DNA of 64,000 bases from Cytobacillus sp. NCCP-133 (GTDB taxonomy: Bacteria; Bacillota; Bacilli; Bacillales; Cytobacillaceae). Where the stretch lies: positions 62,001 through 126,000 of the forward strand of contig NZ_BRVM01000012.1 of assembly GCF_026011715.1 (NCBI RefSeq), written 5' to 3'. The number at the start of each line of letters is the position of its first letter. Position 1 is the first letter of the stretch. The notes under the pieces are model-generated. The model was given only the letters and a program-made list of their open reading frames with translations. It was not told where the DNA came from and ran no database searches. A program made the position numbers and the translations under genes. Of this stretch, positions 9,199 through 19,396 are shown in pieces.

Positions 9199-12042
9199 AT
9201 GAAAAAGCCATTGAATGGTGAGGGACCTTTTGAACAAGGATTTCATGGCCCTAACCTTGGCTATGTAATTGAACTATATGAGAGATACCTAGAGGATCCA
9301 AAATCAGTAGATCCTGACATGAAAGAGTTCTTTGAAAAAAATGGTTCTCCCATCCTTGGGTCTGAGGCTTCAAAATCTGCAGGCCAGGCGGTTTCGTCTA
9401 TGCGTGCAGGCCAGCTTGAAAAAACTCTTGCAGCAATTCGTCTTGCTGATACTATCCGCACTTATGGCCATTTGGCTGCAGATATTTATCCGCTAGGGGA
9501 TCATAAAACTGAAACTGATTTATTTGATCTAAGCAAATATGGATTAACTGAAAACGATTTAATGGAAATCCCGGCTGGAGTAATTACGAAGGATGCTACG
9601 TATCCTCTGCGAAACGGCTGGGAGGCTATTGAGTTTCTTAAAGAAGTATATATGGGACCTATTGCTTTTGAATTCCAGCATATTTACGAAGAAAACGAAA
9701 AAAATTGGCTTCGCCGCAAAATAGGGGCGAACAGCCATAAACTTTCTATGCAAAAAGAAGAGAGAATCAAAGTATTAAAAAGACTGACTGAAGTAGAGGA
9801 GTTTGAAAAGTTCCTTCATAAAACTTTTGTTGGCCAAAAAAGATTCTCTATTGAAGGCCTTGATACAATGGTGCCTCTTTTGGACGAAATTGTTTCCGAA
9901 TCCGTATCAGACGGTGCAAAAACAATTAATATTGGAATGGCTCACCGCGGAAGGCTAAATGTTCTTGCTCATGTGCTAGGCAAACCGTATGAAATGATTT
10001 TTGCCGAGTTCCAGCATGCACCAAATAAAGAGCTTGTTCCTTCTGAAGGATCTATAGGAATTAACTACGGCTGGACAGGAGACGTAAAATACCACTTGGG
10101 ATTAGACAAGCAAATCAAAGATGAAAATACTACAGTTGCAAGGCTTACTTTAGCAAATAATCCAAGTCATCTTGAATTTGTTGGCTCCGTTGTAGAAGGA
10201 TTTACAAGAGCATCCCAGGATATCAGGACTCAGCCAGGTTATCCGAAAGTTGATCCTAAAGCCGCATTGGCCATTATCATTCATGGAGATGCAGCATTTC
10301 CGGGACAAGGAATCGTGGCAGAAACATTAAACCTTGGTCAGCTGACTGGATACAATACTGGCGGATCCATACATATTATCGCGAATAATACGATTGGATT
10401 TACAACTGAGTCACGTGATTCACGTTCGACAAGGTATGCAAGTGATCTTGCAAAAGGGTATGAAATGCCGATCCTTCATGTAAATGCGGACGAGCCTGAA
10501 GCTGTCGTCGCAGCAGCAAGGCTGGCATGTGAATATCGCGCTAAGTTCCAGAAAGATATCCTAATTGACCTGATTGGTTACCGCAGATTTGGACATAACG
10601 AAATGGATGAGCCAATGACAACCAACCCGCTCATGTATAACATCGTACGCAAGCGTCCAACTGTGAAGGCACTATACGCAGAAAAGCTTTTAAATGAAAG
10701 TATCATTTCAAAAGAAGAAGCGGAACAAATTCAGAACGAAGTATTGGAAAAAATGAAAACAGCTTACGAAAAGGTGCCAAAAGAGAAAAAGGAAGCAGAA
10801 CCAACTAACCCGCCTGAAACCGTGGAAAAAGGCCTTCCTAAAGTTAAAACAGCTGTAATGATTGAGACACTTAAAAAGATTAATGAAGAACTATTAAAAT
10901 GGCCTGAAGACTTCAAAGTGTTTGATAAACTCGGCAAAATCTTAAAGCGAAGAATAGAAGCGCTTGAGCCTGATGGAAAAATCGATTGGGGACTTGCTGA
11001 AACACTTGCTTTTGCCTCCATCCTATCTGATGGAACGCCGGTAAGATTAACAGGGCAGGACTCTGAACGAGGTACTTTTGCACAGAGAAATGTCGTGCTT
11101 CATGATCACATAACTGGAAAAGCCTATTCTCCTTTGCATAAGCTTTCAACTGCCAAAGCTTCTTTTGCAATTCATAATAGCCCTTTGTCAGAAGCAGCTG
11201 TTGTAGGCTTCGAATATGGCTATAACGTTTTTGCACCAGAAACGCTTGTATTATGGGAAGCTCAATATGGTGATTTTGCCAACGCAGCCCAAGTAATGTA
11301 CGATCAATTTATCGCGGCAGGCCGGGCAAAATGGGGGCAAAAATCAGGTCTTGTTATGCTACTTCCTCACGGTTACGAAGGCCAGGGACCGGAGCACTCC
11401 AGTGCACGACTTGAGAGATTCCTGATTCTTGCAGCCGAAAATAACTGGACAGTCGCTAACCTGACTTCATCCGCACAATATTTCCATATATTAAGAAGGC
11501 AGGCTGCCATTCTTGGAAAGGAGGAAGTAAGGCCGCTGGTGATTATGTCTCCTAAGAGTCTGCTGCGTAATCCTTTAGTTGCTTCAACAGGACTTGAATT
11601 AAGCGAAGGCGAGTTTAAATCCGTTGTGGAACAGCCACGATTAGGTGAAAATCCTGAAAAAGTAAAGCGCATCGTACTCGGAACCGGAAAGATTGCCATT
11701 GATTTGGCAGAAAACCTTAAAAAATATGAAGATCAGGATTGGTTCCATATCTTACGTGTCGAAGAAATCTATCCATTCCCTATGGAAACCATTAGGGATA
11801 TCCTAAGCCGTTATCCAAATACGGAAGAAATCATTTGGATTCAGGAAGAGCCTAAGAATATGGGTGCATGGAATTTTGTTGAGCCAAGGCTTAAGGAAAT
11901 CGCCGGCAAAGAAATTGAAGTCCGGTATGTTGGCAGAAGACGCAGATCCAGCCCGGCAGAGGGTGATCCAACGGTTCATAAAAAAGAACAAGCACGCATT
12001 ATCGATGAGGCATTAACACGCAAGCAAGAAGGAGGAAATTAA
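9199..12042 (+). CDS. odhA: 2-oxoglutarate dehydrogenase E1 component
   Basis: Thiamine-diphosphate decarboxylase of the 2-oxoglutarate dehydrogenase complex, passing a succinyl group to OdhB. It is 947 residues, full length. Recognisable blocks: [10 protein letters not shown] near 250, [11 protein letters not shown] near 325, the [13 protein letters not shown]…ANNTIGFTT cofactor region near 360-400, and the C-terminal transketolase-like half with [21 protein letters not shown] site precedes the ATG. One base separates it from odhB, whose ribosome site lies inside the end of odhA. Lpd (E3) is not in the window. Confidence 0.97.
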   Translation: MKKPLNGEGPFEQGFHGPNLGYVIELYERYLEDPKSVDPDMKEFFEKNGSPILGSEASKSAGQAVSSMRAGQLEKTLAAIRLADTIRTYGHLAADIYPLGDHKTETDLFDLSKYGLTENDLMEIPAGVITKDATYPLRNGWEAIEFLKEVYMGPIAFEFQHIYEENEKNWLRRKIGANSHKLSMQKEERIKVLKRLTEVEEFEKFLHKTFVGQKRFSIEGLDTMVPLLDEIVSESVSDGAKTINIGMAHRGRLNVLAHVLGKPYEMIFAEFQHAPNKELVPSEGSIGINYGWTGDVKYHLGLDKQIKDENTTVARLTLANNPSHLEFVGSVVEGFTRASQDIRTQPGYPKVDPKAALAIIIHGDAAFPGQGIVAETLNLGQLTGYNTGGSIHIIANNTIGFTTESRDSRSTRYASDLAKGYEMPILHVNADEPEAVVAAARLACEYRAKFQKDILIDLIGYRRFGHNEMDEPMTTNPLMYNIVRKRPTVKALYAEKLLNESIISKEEAEQIQNEVLEKMKTAYEKVPKEKKEAEPTNPPETVEKGLPKVKTAVMIETLKKINEELLKWPEDFKVFDKLGKILKRRIEALEPDGKIDWGLAETLAFASILSDGTPVRLTGQDSERGTFAQRNVVLHDHITGKAYSPLHKLSTAKASFAIHNSPLSEAAVVGFEYGYNVFAPETLVLWEAQYGDFANAAQVMYDQFIAAGRAKWGQKSGLVMLLPHGYEGQGPEHSSARLERFLILAAENNWTVANLTSSAQYFHILRRQAAILGKEEVRPLVIMSPKSLLRNPLVASTGLELSEGEFKSVVEQPRLGENPEKVKRIVLGTGKIAIDLAENLKKYEDQDWFHILRVEEIYPFPMETIRDILSRYPNTEEIIWIQEEPKNMGAWNFVEPRLKEIAGKEIEVRYVGRRRRSSPAEGDPTVHKKEQARIIDEALTRKQEGGN

Positions 12043-12043
12043 G

Positions 12044-13312
12044 GTGGCAGAAATAAAAGTTCCAGAATTGGCGGAATCCATTACAGAAGGTACAGTGGCA
12101 CAGTGGCTGAAACAGCCTGGCGATACTGTCAATGCAGGTGATTATGTTGTAGAACTTGAAACAGATAAAGTAAATGTTGAAATCATCTCCGATTATAGCG
12201 GTGTTTTAAAGGACATCAAAGCACAAGAAGGAGATACAGTGAACGTGGGAGAAACGATTGCAATCGTTGATGAAAGCTCGGAAGCGGCTTCTGCACCTGA
12301 AAAATCGGAAGAAAAGCCTGCTGAAAAAGCTGAAGCTCCCAAAGCTGAACAGCCAAAGGCAGAGGAGAAGCCAGCCAAGCCTGCTGCAGAAGAAAAAACA
12401 GGCGGCCAGCGGCCAATTGCCTCACCAGCAGCACGAAAACTGGCAAGGGAAAAAGGAATTGACCTAAGCCAGGTTTCAACAGCTGACCCGCTTGGGAGAG
12501 TAAGGGCACAGGATGTAGAATCCTACAATCCAAACCAGGCAAAACAGCAGGATGCAAAGCCAGCCAAGCAAGCACCAGCATCCAAGCCTGCAGCTCAGGA
12601 AACTAGCGGCAAAGAAGTGGAGCGAATCAAAATGTCCCGCCGCCGCCAGACCATCGCAAACCGTCTTGTCGAAGTACAGCAATCAGCTGCCATGCTGACA
12701 ACTTTTAATGAAGTCGATATGACAAACATCATGAATCTTCGTAAAAAGCGCAAAGACAAATTCTTTGAAGAAAATGATGTTAAGCTTGGCTTTATGTCAT
12801 TCTTTACAAAAGCGGTTGTAGCTGCTCTTAAGAAAAATCCATTCTTGAATGCGGAAATTCAAGGGGATGAAATTGTCCTAAAAAAATTCTATGACATTGG
12901 AATCGCAGTGTCAGCGAAGGAAGGTCTTGTTGTACCTGTAGTACGTGATTCAGACCGCAAAAACTTTGCTGAAATTGAAAAAGATATCATGGATCTTGCC
13001 ACTAAAGCCAGAGAAAATAAACTTGCTTTATCAGATCTTCAGGGTGGAACATTCACCATCACAAATGGCGGTATATTCGGATCCATGATGTCAACGCCGA
13101 TTTTGAATGGCCCTCAGGTTGGTATCCTTGGAATGCACTCTATTCAGCTGCGTCCAGTTGCAATTGACGAAGAAAGAATGGAAAACCGTCCAATGATGTA
13201 TATCGCACTATCCTATGACCACCGTATCGTAGACGGCAAAGAGGCGGTTACATTTCTTAAGCGGGTTAAAGAGCTTATCGAAGATCCGGAAAGCCTTCTA
13301 TTTGAAGCGTAA
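12044..13312 (+). CDS. odhB: Dihydrolipoamide succinyltransferase (E2 of 2-oxoglutarate dehydrogenase)
   Basis: Transfers the succinyl group to CoA. The 422 residues comprise a lipoyl domain (ETDKVNVEI, lipoyl lysine 42), an Ala/Pro/Glu/Lys-rich linker, a peripheral-subunit-binding domain ([15 protein letters not shown]), a second flexible linker and the catalytic domain ending with [13 protein letters not shown]. The start is GTG, spaced correctly from a GGAGG at the end of odhA. It is followed by a strong terminator, so odhAB is a two-gene unit. Confidence 0.97.
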   Translation: MAEIKVPELAESITEGTVAQWLKQPGDTVNAGDYVVELETDKVNVEIISDYSGVLKDIKAQEGDTVNVGETIAIVDESSEAASAPEKSEEKPAEKAEAPKAEQPKAEEKPAKPAAEEKTGGQRPIASPAARKLAREKGIDLSQVSTADPLGRVRAQDVESYNPNQAKQQDAKPAKQAPASKPAAQETSGKEVERIKMSRRRQTIANRLVEVQQSAAMLTTFNEVDMTNIMNLRKKRKDKFFEENDVKLGFMSFFTKAVVAALKKNPFLNAEIQGDEIVLKKFYDIGIAVSAKEGLVVPVVRDSDRKNFAEIEKDIMDLATKARENKLALSDLQGGTFTITNGGIFGSMMSTPILNGPQVGILGMHSIQLRPVAIDEERMENRPMMYIALSYDHRIVDGKEAVTFLKRVKELIEDPESLLFEA

Positions 13313-13316
13313 TAAT

Positions 13317-13352
13317 GTAACAGAGCGGACGACTTTCCGCTCTGTTTTTTTA
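13317..13352 (+). terminator. Rho-independent terminator of odhAB
   Basis: ACAGAGCGGA and TCCGCTCTGT pair around a short loop and are followed by seven T residues. Confidence 0.9.
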
Positions 13353-13438
13353 GTTTTTTTATTAGTAAAATAATTTTGCCTTAAGGAAACATTGTACTTG
13401 TTCTGAATACTATATTACTAAAAAGCAGGTGAATGAAC

Positions 13439-13567
13439 ATGCGGAGAAGGCAAATGAAGATATGGCAATATAGTATGATGTTAAAAAAACTTGGCGTCCT
13501 ATCTAAGAAGGAATATGAAAATATCAAACAGGCAAATAAATTGAATGATCCATTAAGAAGGCATTAA
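13439..13567 (+). CDS. Small basic protein, unknown
   Basis: Forty-two residues, MRRRQMKIWQYSMMLKKL at the start and NDPLRRH at the end, rich in Lys and Arg. The ATG at 13439 has an AGGTGA site at a 6-nt spacing; another in-frame ATG two codons upstream touches that site and is less likely. A hairpin follows. Family not recognised. Confidence 0.55.
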   Translation: MRRRQMKIWQYSMMLKKLGVLSKKEYENIKQANKLNDPLRRH

Positions 13568-13569
13568 AA

Positions 13570-13598
13570 AAAGCGGGAGCAGCTCCCGCTCTAACTTT
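13570..13598 (-). terminator. Hairpin terminator, mainly minus strand
   Basis: AGCGGGAGC / GCTCCCGCT pair almost without a loop. On the minus strand it is followed by TTTTTTT, so it most likely ends the Sda-like gene; it may also stop the small plus-strand gene. Confidence 0.7.
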
Positions 13599-13635
13599 CA
13601 ATTAAGTATTGAACCATGGTTATGATGAACAAACC

Positions 13636-13767
13636 CTACTCTTTGAACGGCTTTAACCCGCGCTTTTGAATTTCACTTTTTAATATCCTAATCCATTCCT
13701 TTTCAGACCCTGACTTCAATGCATCACGATACGAGACGACCAACTGTTCATTACTCATAATTTTCAT
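13636..13767 (-). CDS. sda: Sda-like inhibitor of sporulation kinases
   Basis: A 43-residue protein whose core (MSNEQLVVSYRDAL, then IRILKSEIQKRGL) follows the helical-hairpin pattern of Sda, the checkpoint protein that binds the dimerisation domain of KinA/KinB and delays sporulation when replication is disturbed. An AGGAGG lies 8 nt ahead of the ATG. It is diverged from the B. subtilis sequence I recall and lacks its C-terminal extension, so it could be a paralogue with another kinase partner. Too short for most gene finders. Confidence 0.6.
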   Translation of the reverse strand: MKIMSNEQLVVSYRDALKSGSEKEWIRILKSEIQKRGLKPFKE

Positions 13768-13985
13768 TCTGCATACCTCCTGGTAAATGGATTGAATATT
13801 CTATTTTTTAATTTATTGTAAGGGTTTTCTTAAGATTTGTGAACCCATTATTTAAAAAAATTATTTCATCTTGATGACAAGAGTTACATTTGATATCCAA
13901 TATTGTTTACCCTAGTAAAGTATTTCTTATTGGACTTGTTAGAGCCTCACTTGTATCATTTTTATAGAAACAAAGAAGGAGGACA

Positions 13986-14783
13986 ATGATGGAATTGAAA
14001 CTGGATCATATCATTCATTTTATTAAAGGCCATCCTGCAGAAGCTGTGACTGAATGGAAGAAGCATGGTCGTGATGCTCTGATGGGCGGGAGCCATGAAA
14101 ACTGGGGAACGTATAATAGTCTTCTGTACATTGGACAATCCTACTTAGAGTTTCTCTCAATTGAGGATCATAAAGTGGCGAGACAATCAGATAATCCCCT
14201 CATCAGGCAACTGATTCAGGACTTGCAAAATGGAGAGGGAATCGGACAAATTTGCTTCAGAACCAATCACATCACTCAGCTGAAAGAAGAACTTGAATGC
14301 AGGGGCTGTGATACTTATCCGCTTTTTCATGGAAGCCGAAAGCGTGAAGATGGAAGTATGATAAAGTGGAAAATGCTTTTTATAAAAATGAATCCTTATT
14401 ATAAGTATCCGTTCTTTATCGACTGGGGAGTGCAGGATGAAATTAGATTCGCAGAATTAAAGCAGCTGGGCATGCTGGATAAAAAGCTTGAAAATGCTGC
14501 AGTTCATTCTATTTACATTGCTTCAGAAGACAGTGTAAGAGCTGCAAAAGAATGGACAAAGCTATTTCCTTTTATAATGAAGGATACATATACCACAGCA
14601 GACCATAATGAAAAAAGGAGTGCTATACTAGCTGGCACTGCCGAGATTATTTTTTGCCAGCCTCTTAATGGAAAAAGCCAGTCAGCTGCTGTGTTACAAA
14701 CTCGCGGAGAAAGACCCTTCAAAGTTCACCTTGCGCCATCATTAATAAAAGATATAGACATTTTTGGATCAAGGTATTCTTAA
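13986..14783 (+). CDS. VOC (glyoxalase-like) family protein
   Basis: 265 residues beginning LKLDHIIHFIKGHP, with SYLEFLSIEDHKVAR near 60, typical of the glyoxalase-like (Glyoxalase_3) branch of the vicinal-oxygen-chelate superfamily. A second half with AAVHSIYIASEDSVRA resembles a repeat of the same fold. An AAGGAGG precedes the first of two adjacent ATGs. The substrate cannot be inferred. It sits alone ahead of an acyl-CoA ligase gene. Confidence 0.75.
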   Translation: MMELKLDHIIHFIKGHPAEAVTEWKKHGRDALMGGSHENWGTYNSLLYIGQSYLEFLSIEDHKVARQSDNPLIRQLIQDLQNGEGIGQICFRTNHITQLKEELECRGCDTYPLFHGSRKREDGSMIKWKMLFIKMNPYYKYPFFIDWGVQDEIRFAELKQLGMLDKKLENAAVHSIYIASEDSVRAAKEWTKLFPFIMKDTYTTADHNEKRSAILAGTAEIIFCQPLNGKSQSAAVLQTRGERPFKVHLAPSLIKDIDIFGSRYS

Positions 14784-14892
14784 AGGCTGTTTTCATAAGT
14801 AAAAACTATATCACTCTAAACAATAGTTTCCAGTTTCATAGCGTTATTAATATACGAAAATATTGAATATTCAGCAATATGTGTTAACATAT

Positions 14893-14908
14893 TATGTAAG
14901 CGTTTTAT
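14893..14908 (+). promoter_or_regulatory. Near-cre sequence ahead of the acyl-CoA ligase
   Basis: ATGTAAGCGTTTTAT matches the cre consensus except for the conserved C near the end and lies about 65 bp ahead of the start codon. Weak candidate for CcpA control. Confidence 0.3.
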
Positions 14909-14970
14909 TATTAACATCTTAGAGAAATCTCTGCATAATGATTTAATCATAGTTCAAGGAGGATTTCTGG

Positions 14971-16623
14971 ATGACAGAATTGTTAAATCTTACAGTAGGG
15001 AAGCTCCTCGAGGAGAAAAGCAAGCTTCACCCTGATCATGAAGCTGTAGTTTATGCAGATAGAGGGCTGCGCATGACCTATAGGGAATTCGATGATTATT
15101 GCCGGCTTGCGGCTAAGGGTTTTATGAAACTCGGCCTCAAAAAGGGGGAGCATATAGCTGCATGGTCTACAAATACACCGGAATGGCTGACATGCCAGTT
15201 TTCTACAGGCAAGATGGGGGCTGTGCTCGTAACCGTTAACACAAATTATCAGGCAGCTGAGCTGGAATATCTATTAAAACAATCCGATTCAACTACAATC
15301 GTTTTAATGGAAAAATACAGAGATATCTCTTACATAGAAATGCTGTACAGCATCGTGCCCGAACTAAAGACTTCAGAGCCGGGACAGCTGCAGAGCAATC
15401 GGCTTCCTTACTTAAAGAATGTCATTGTAATGGGCGAGAAACGCTTCCCTGGCACGTACGGCTGGAATGATATTATTAAGTTGGGGGAATCGGTCACCGA
15501 TGAAGAACTAAATCAACGGATGGAGAGCCTTGATCCACACGATGCGATTAACATGCAATACACTTCAGGGACTACAGGATTCCCGAAAGGTGTTATGCTT
15601 ACGCATAATAACATTGTTAATAACGGCTATAACATCGCTAATTGTATGCGTTTGACAAGAGATGACCGTTTATGCATACCGGTCCCATTTTTCCATTGCT
15701 TTGGATGCGTTCTCGGCACAATGGCTTGTATATCAGTTGGAGCTACTATTATACCTGTGCAGGAATTCAGCCCTAAAGCTGTACTGCAGACTGTCCAGAA
15801 TGAAAAGTGCACTGGTCTCCATGGTGTACCTACCATGTTTATTGCAGAGCTCAACGATCCTGAATTCAGCAAGTATGACTTATCAAACCTTCGAACAGGC
15901 ATCATGGCCGGCTCCAATTGTCCAATTGAGGTGATGAAAGGAGTGATCGAGAAAATGGGCGCAAGCGAGATTACCATCGCTTATGGCCAGACAGAATCGT
16001 CTCCGGTCATTACCCAGACGCGGACAGACGATCCAATTGAACTGAGAGTGGAATCGGTTGGTCGAGCACTTCCAAATGTTGAAGTGAAAATTATCGAACC
16101 AGGTACAAATAAGGAAGTTCCGCGCGGTGTCCAGGGGGAGCTATGCACTAGAGGCTACCATGTCATGAAGGGGTATTATAAAAATCCTGAAGCTACGAAG
16201 GAAGCCATAGATCCAGACGGCTGGCTGCACACCGGTGATCTGGCCGTAATGGATGAGAAAGGATATTGCAAGATAACGGGCAGACTAAAGGATATGATCA
16301 TCCGGGGAGGAGAAAACATTTATCCCCGTGAAATTGAGGAATTTCTTTACACCCATCCATCCATACTTGATGTTCAGGTTGTAGGTGTCCCTGATGCTGT
16401 TTACGGGGAGGACGTAGTTGCCTGGATTATATTAAAAGAAGGCGAAGAAATAACAGATAGAGAACTCCGAGAATTTTGCAAAGGAAAAATCTCACGGCAT
16501 AAGATCCCGCGCTATATTGAATTTACAAAGTCCTATCCAATGACTGCTTCTGGTAAGATTCAAAAGTTCCGTCTGCGTGAACAAGCAAAGGAAGTCATTG
16601 AGAAATCCAATACATTAAAGTAA
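14971..16623 (+). CDS. Medium/long-chain acyl-CoA ligase (AMP-binding, YngI-like)
   Basis: Activates a carboxylic acid through an acyl-adenylate to its CoA thioester. The 550-residue protein has the P-loop-like YTSGTTGFPKGV near 193, YGQTESSPV near 338, the TGDLAVMD motif and the C-terminal lysine motif ASGKIQKF. It follows B. subtilis YngI closely from end to end, as far as I recall. AAGGAGG precedes the ATG. It is monocistronic and followed by a terminator. Substrate chain length cannot be read from the sequence; medium-chain fatty acids or acetoacetate are both possible. Confidence 0.88.
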   Translation: MTELLNLTVGKLLEEKSKLHPDHEAVVYADRGLRMTYREFDDYCRLAAKGFMKLGLKKGEHIAAWSTNTPEWLTCQFSTGKMGAVLVTVNTNYQAAELEYLLKQSDSTTIVLMEKYRDISYIEMLYSIVPELKTSEPGQLQSNRLPYLKNVIVMGEKRFPGTYGWNDIIKLGESVTDEELNQRMESLDPHDAINMQYTSGTTGFPKGVMLTHNNIVNNGYNIANCMRLTRDDRLCIPVPFFHCFGCVLGTMACISVGATIIPVQEFSPKAVLQTVQNEKCTGLHGVPTMFIAELNDPEFSKYDLSNLRTGIMAGSNCPIEVMKGVIEKMGASEITIAYGQTESSPVITQTRTDDPIELRVESVGRALPNVEVKIIEPGTNKEVPRGVQGELCTRGYHVMKGYYKNPEATKEAIDPDGWLHTGDLAVMDEKGYCKITGRLKDMIIRGGENIYPREIEEFLYTHPSILDVQVVGVPDAVYGEDVVAWIILKEGEEITDRELREFCKGKISRHKIPRYIEFTKSYPMTASGKIQKFRLREQAKEVIEKSNTLK

Positions 16624-16635
16624 TTGTTTCATCAT

Positions 16636-16668
16636 TCCCTGTTGGCTCTTCAGCCAGCAGGTTTTTTA
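16636..16668 (+). terminator. Rho-independent terminator
   Basis: CTGTTGGCT and AGCCAGCAG pair around CTTC, followed by TTTTTT. Confidence 0.85.
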
Positions 16669-16786
16669 CCCTTCTCCATCTTTTTTCAATCAAAAGTCTC
16701 ATAGAATATCATTCACTTTACCAATGTTTCACAGGATAACATTGAATAAAATGAGAGTAATGATAGGAAGAAGGGAGAGCTAAAGA

Positions 16787-16942
16787 ATGTATGATGAAAT
16801 CTATGTAATGGAAACGGTAAATATACTGAAGGAAAAGGAACTTGAAAAATTGTATCATTATAGATCTATGCAAAACAATCAAAAAAAGGAGCTTCTATGT
16901 AAGCTGCCTGTTATCAAAAACTTGCAAGTATGCCAGTGTTAA
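16787..16942 (+). CDS. Small protein, unknown
   Basis: Fifty-one residues, MYDEIYVMETVNILKEKELE at the start and a Cys-containing tail (NLQVCQC). A GGGAGAG site precedes the ATG and a strong terminator follows directly, which supports it being real. No family recognised. Confidence 0.55.
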   Translation: MYDEIYVMETVNILKEKELEKLYHYRSMQNNQKKELLCKLPVIKNLQVCQC

Positions 16943-16948
16943 TAAGCA

Positions 16949-16980
16949 TGGGCGGAGAAATCTCTCCGCCCTTTTTTAAT
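16949..16980 (+). terminator. Rho-independent terminator
   Basis: GGGCGGAGA / TCTCCGCCC hairpin followed by TTTTTT. Confidence 0.88.
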
Positions 16981-17088
16981 GGAATAATCAGCAAACATCC
17001 CTCTACTTTTATATTGGCTAGAATCTTCAGAAAATGATACTATAGTACACAAAATAGAATGTTGAGAGTTGAGGGGGATTTGCGGCCA

Positions 17089-17961
17089 ATGACAACACAG
17101 AAGCTATTTGTTTACGGGACGTTAAGAAAGAATGAATCAAACCATTTTGTATTAAAAGGAAGTCCCTGCATTGCCGAGCAGGCATGGGTATATGGGGAAT
17201 TATATGATACAGGGCTTGGATACCCATCAATGAAGGCATCACTCGACCACAAGGTATATGGCGAACTCTATGAAGTTCATCTCGGAAATTACGCTGATCT
17301 CGATGAGCTGGAAGATTTTATACCCGGCAGAAAAGACAATTTATATGACAGAGTGGAACAGACTGTTCATACTGATACAGGAGAAGTGAATGCATTTGTT
17401 TATGTATCCAAAAGGGATGATTTATTGGCAGAGCCGATTTTGCATGGAGACTGGAAGCTGTACCGACTAATGAAAGATAAACCGGAAAGGACATTATACT
17501 TTGCCTACGGATCTTGCATGGATGATGAACGCTTCCGATTATCGAATGTTGACCAGCATTTTAGGTCCGTTGTTGGGGCGGGAGTCCTAAAAGGATACTC
17601 CATGCAATATTTGTTTTCAAGGGATGATGGGGGAAGAGCCGATATTATAGAAAATGGGGGAGTGACGGAGGGAATCCTTTATGAGCTCCCATATGCAGCG
17701 GTTGAATACTTGTTTCATCGGGAAGGCTTTTATGGGCAATGGTACCGGCCAGCATTTGTAAATGTGCAAGTTGGTGAAGATTTTTATCCTAATGTATTAA
17801 CTTTCCATGTATATAATAAAAAAGGCGAATTGCCTCCGCCCGACCATTATGCAACAGAAATTCTTCGAGGTGCAAAGGGCAGAGTCAGTGACGATTATTA
17901 TAAAAAACTAGAGGGACAGCTTGAAAAACTGGGAGTTAAAATCAATTTGGATGCAACCTGA
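17089..17961 (+). CDS. ykqA: Two-domain gamma-glutamylcyclotransferase-fold protein (YkqA-like)
   Basis: About 290 residues with two GGCT/AIG2-like domains: LFVYGTLRKN opens the first and YFAYGSCMDDERF the second, near residue 140. Enzymes of this fold release 5-oxoproline from gamma-glutamyl amines, but the exact substrate of YkqA is not known to me. The frame is open upstream to an ATG at 17059 and a TTG at 17080; the ATG at 17089 (MTTQKLFVYG) fits the domain start and has AGGGGG 12 nt upstream. Its stop lies inside the remnant of a broken gene. Confidence 0.78.
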   Translation: MTTQKLFVYGTLRKNESNHFVLKGSPCIAEQAWVYGELYDTGLGYPSMKASLDHKVYGELYEVHLGNYADLDELEDFIPGRKDNLYDRVEQTVHTDTGEVNAFVYVSKRDDLLAEPILHGDWKLYRLMKDKPERTLYFAYGSCMDDERFRLSNVDQHFRSVVGAGVLKGYSMQYLFSRDDGGRADIIENGGVTEGILYELPYAAVEYLFHREGFYGQWYRPAFVNVQVGEDFYPNVLTFHVYNKKGELPPPDHYATEILRGAKGRVSDDYYKKLEGQLEKLGVKINLDAT

Positions 17962-18183
17962 ACTAAAGACTAAAGGTATTGCTTTTTCTGTTTCTGATCA
18001 AGAACTAAAAGGCATCATCCCGTTTTTAAAAGATAAAGGAATTGAAGCGAGGGAAAGTTTGGTCTCCAGCAATGGATGTCCGCAGCCTCGGTCTATCTTT
18101 ACGACCCGGATGACCACTCATTGGAATATATTGCTGTTTTACAGGGGGAATCAAGACGTGAATTTAAACCGATGGATTTGTGA
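17951..18183 (+). pseudogene. Truncated, frameshifted VOC (glyoxalase-family) gene
   Basis: Only the C-terminal half of a glyoxalase-fold protein remains. One frame gives KGIAFSVSDQELKGIIPF…KGIEARE and then, after a one-base shift near 18055-18062, another frame gives FGLQQWMSAASVYLYDP followed by DDHSLEYIAVLQGE and a stop at 18181-18183. The metal-ligand region HSLEYIAVL is typical. The N-terminal half is absent; ykqA occupies that place. No ribosome site supports translation. Confidence 0.75.
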
Positions 18184-18293
18184 GTGGGAAAAAGTTTAAT
18201 GTGATTTTCGGCAAAAATATTCATTTGATGTTTGAGACAGGCTAAGCAGGTGGTAAATAACCAATGCCATCATCTTAGAAAGTAGGTTTTCAT

Positions 18294-18536
18294 ATGAATA
18301 TTATTGCAGATAATGGCTTTTATGAATTGGAATACGAAAATGAGCATTACGAACATTTGGAATTTGTCCGAATTGATCATATCTGTGAAGTAAGCTATGT
18401 AACATTAAAGAATATATTTACTGGAGAAGTATATACGTTCGAAATGGACCGAGTTAAAAAAATCCGAAAGATAATGGAGGTTATGCCATCAACAAAGGAG
18501 AATCATGTTGCAGACAACAGCTCGTATTCTTTATAA
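18294..18536 (+). CDS. Conserved-looking acidic protein, unknown
   Basis: Eighty residues, MNIIADNGFYELEYENEHY at the start, with YVTLKNIFTGEVYTFEMDRV in the middle, suggesting a small beta-rich domain. The ribosome site (AAAGTAGG) is weak. It sits between the VOC remnant and the next small gene, all on the plus strand. Family not recognised. Confidence 0.6.
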   Translation: MNIIADNGFYELEYENEHYEHLEFVRIDHICEVSYVTLKNIFTGEVYTFEMDRVKKIRKIMEVMPSTKENHVADNSSYSL

Positions 18537-18589
18537 TAATTAATAACATAGCTAAAGCTGATTAGGCATAAGAAGAAGGAGTGGCAAAT

Positions 18590-18793
18590 TTGATTCATTT
18601 AACATGGCAGGAACGCGAAACAGTGAAAAAAGTAAAATGTGCGCATACAAATGCAGCGAAATACGTTGTAGACCGTGCGCTGACAGCAGGTAAAGTTTAT
18701 GATGTTAAAAACGAAACTGAAGAATTCTACTTTATTGTAGACAATTCCGGAAAAGTAAGCGGATTTTATAAAGACTATTTCCAGGATGCATAA
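18590..18793 (+). CDS. Small conserved protein, possibly DUF6501 family
   Basis: Sixty-seven residues from a TTG start: LIHLTWQERETVKKVKCAHT, then KVYDVKNETEEFYFIVDN. A GTG at 18581 overlaps the AAGAAGGAG ribosome site, so the TTG with 8-nt spacing is preferred. Similar short proteins are common in bacilli and I think they are named DUF6501, without known function. It ends at a bidirectional terminator shared with the lipoprotein gene. Confidence 0.7.
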   Translation: MIHLTWQERETVKKVKCAHTNAAKYVVDRALTAGKVYDVKNETEEFYFIVDNSGKVSGFYKDYFQDA

Positions 18794-18830
18794 GAAAATG
18801 GCCCAATTATATTGGGCCATTTTCTATTCA
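18793..18830. terminator. Bidirectional terminator between convergent genes
   Basis: GAAAATGGCCCAAT and ATTGGGCCATTTTC form a long A/T-flanked hairpin that can end transcription from either side. Confidence 0.88.
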
Positions 18831-18841
18831 GGTGCCTTAGG

Positions 18842-19396
18842 TTATCTTTGAGTTGGGAATATCCTGCGAACAGTTTCATTAAATTCATCAAAGAAGCCTT
18901 CTATCGGCTGTCCTCCGCGGATATCTTCTGTGTAGCCAGTCATTCGATCAAAGAAGTCAGGGTTTACAGAAACATACACGTTATCAATATCCTGATCAAC
19001 GGATCTAACCTGGTCAGCAATTTTTCTTTCAATATCCCTTGTTAATTTCCCATTCCCATTATCCATTCGAGCTGCTACATATGCATTATTTTCAGTTACG
19101 ATCACATTAGCTGTATCAACCTCTGGAATAGCTGTAATTTTCTCCGCAGCTTTGTCCGCAATCCTCATTTTTGGCGTTTCGTTTCTAGCAGTATCTCCAG
19201 TACGAGTGCGTGTTAGATCAATTCCAGGTTCGGTTGTACGGCCGTTTTCACCAAAATTGCTGTTGTTTACTTTGGTTGGCTGGCTCAAATCCCTGTTTCT
19301 AAAAGCAGTGTCATTCATATCTGCGTTATTTGTCCCGCACCCAGCTAGCACTACAGCTGTCAGAGCTCCGGTAAGAATTGCTTTACGAATAAACAA
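18842..19396 (-). CDS. YhcN/YlaJ-type spore lipoprotein
   Basis: 184 residues. The N-terminus MFIRKAILTGALTAVVLAGC is a lipoprotein signal with lipobox LAGC, so the mature protein should be anchored outside the membrane. The C-terminal half (KAAEKITAIPEVDTANVIVT and DNVYVSVNPDFFDRMTGY) matches the sporulation lipoprotein YhcN/YlaJ domain. The start is TTG behind an AAAGGAG. Function in the family is not well defined; a role in spore outgrowth has been proposed for YhcN. Probably transcribed alone. Confidence 0.85.
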   Translation of the reverse strand: MFIRKAILTGALTAVVLAGCGTNNADMNDTAFRNRDLSQPTKVNNSNFGENGRTTEPGIDLTRTRTGDTARNETPKMRIADKAAEKITAIPEVDTANVIVTENNAYVAARMDNGNGKLTRDIERKIADQVRSVDQDIDNVYVSVNPDFFDRMTGYTEDIRGGQPIEGFFDEFNETVRRIFPTQR

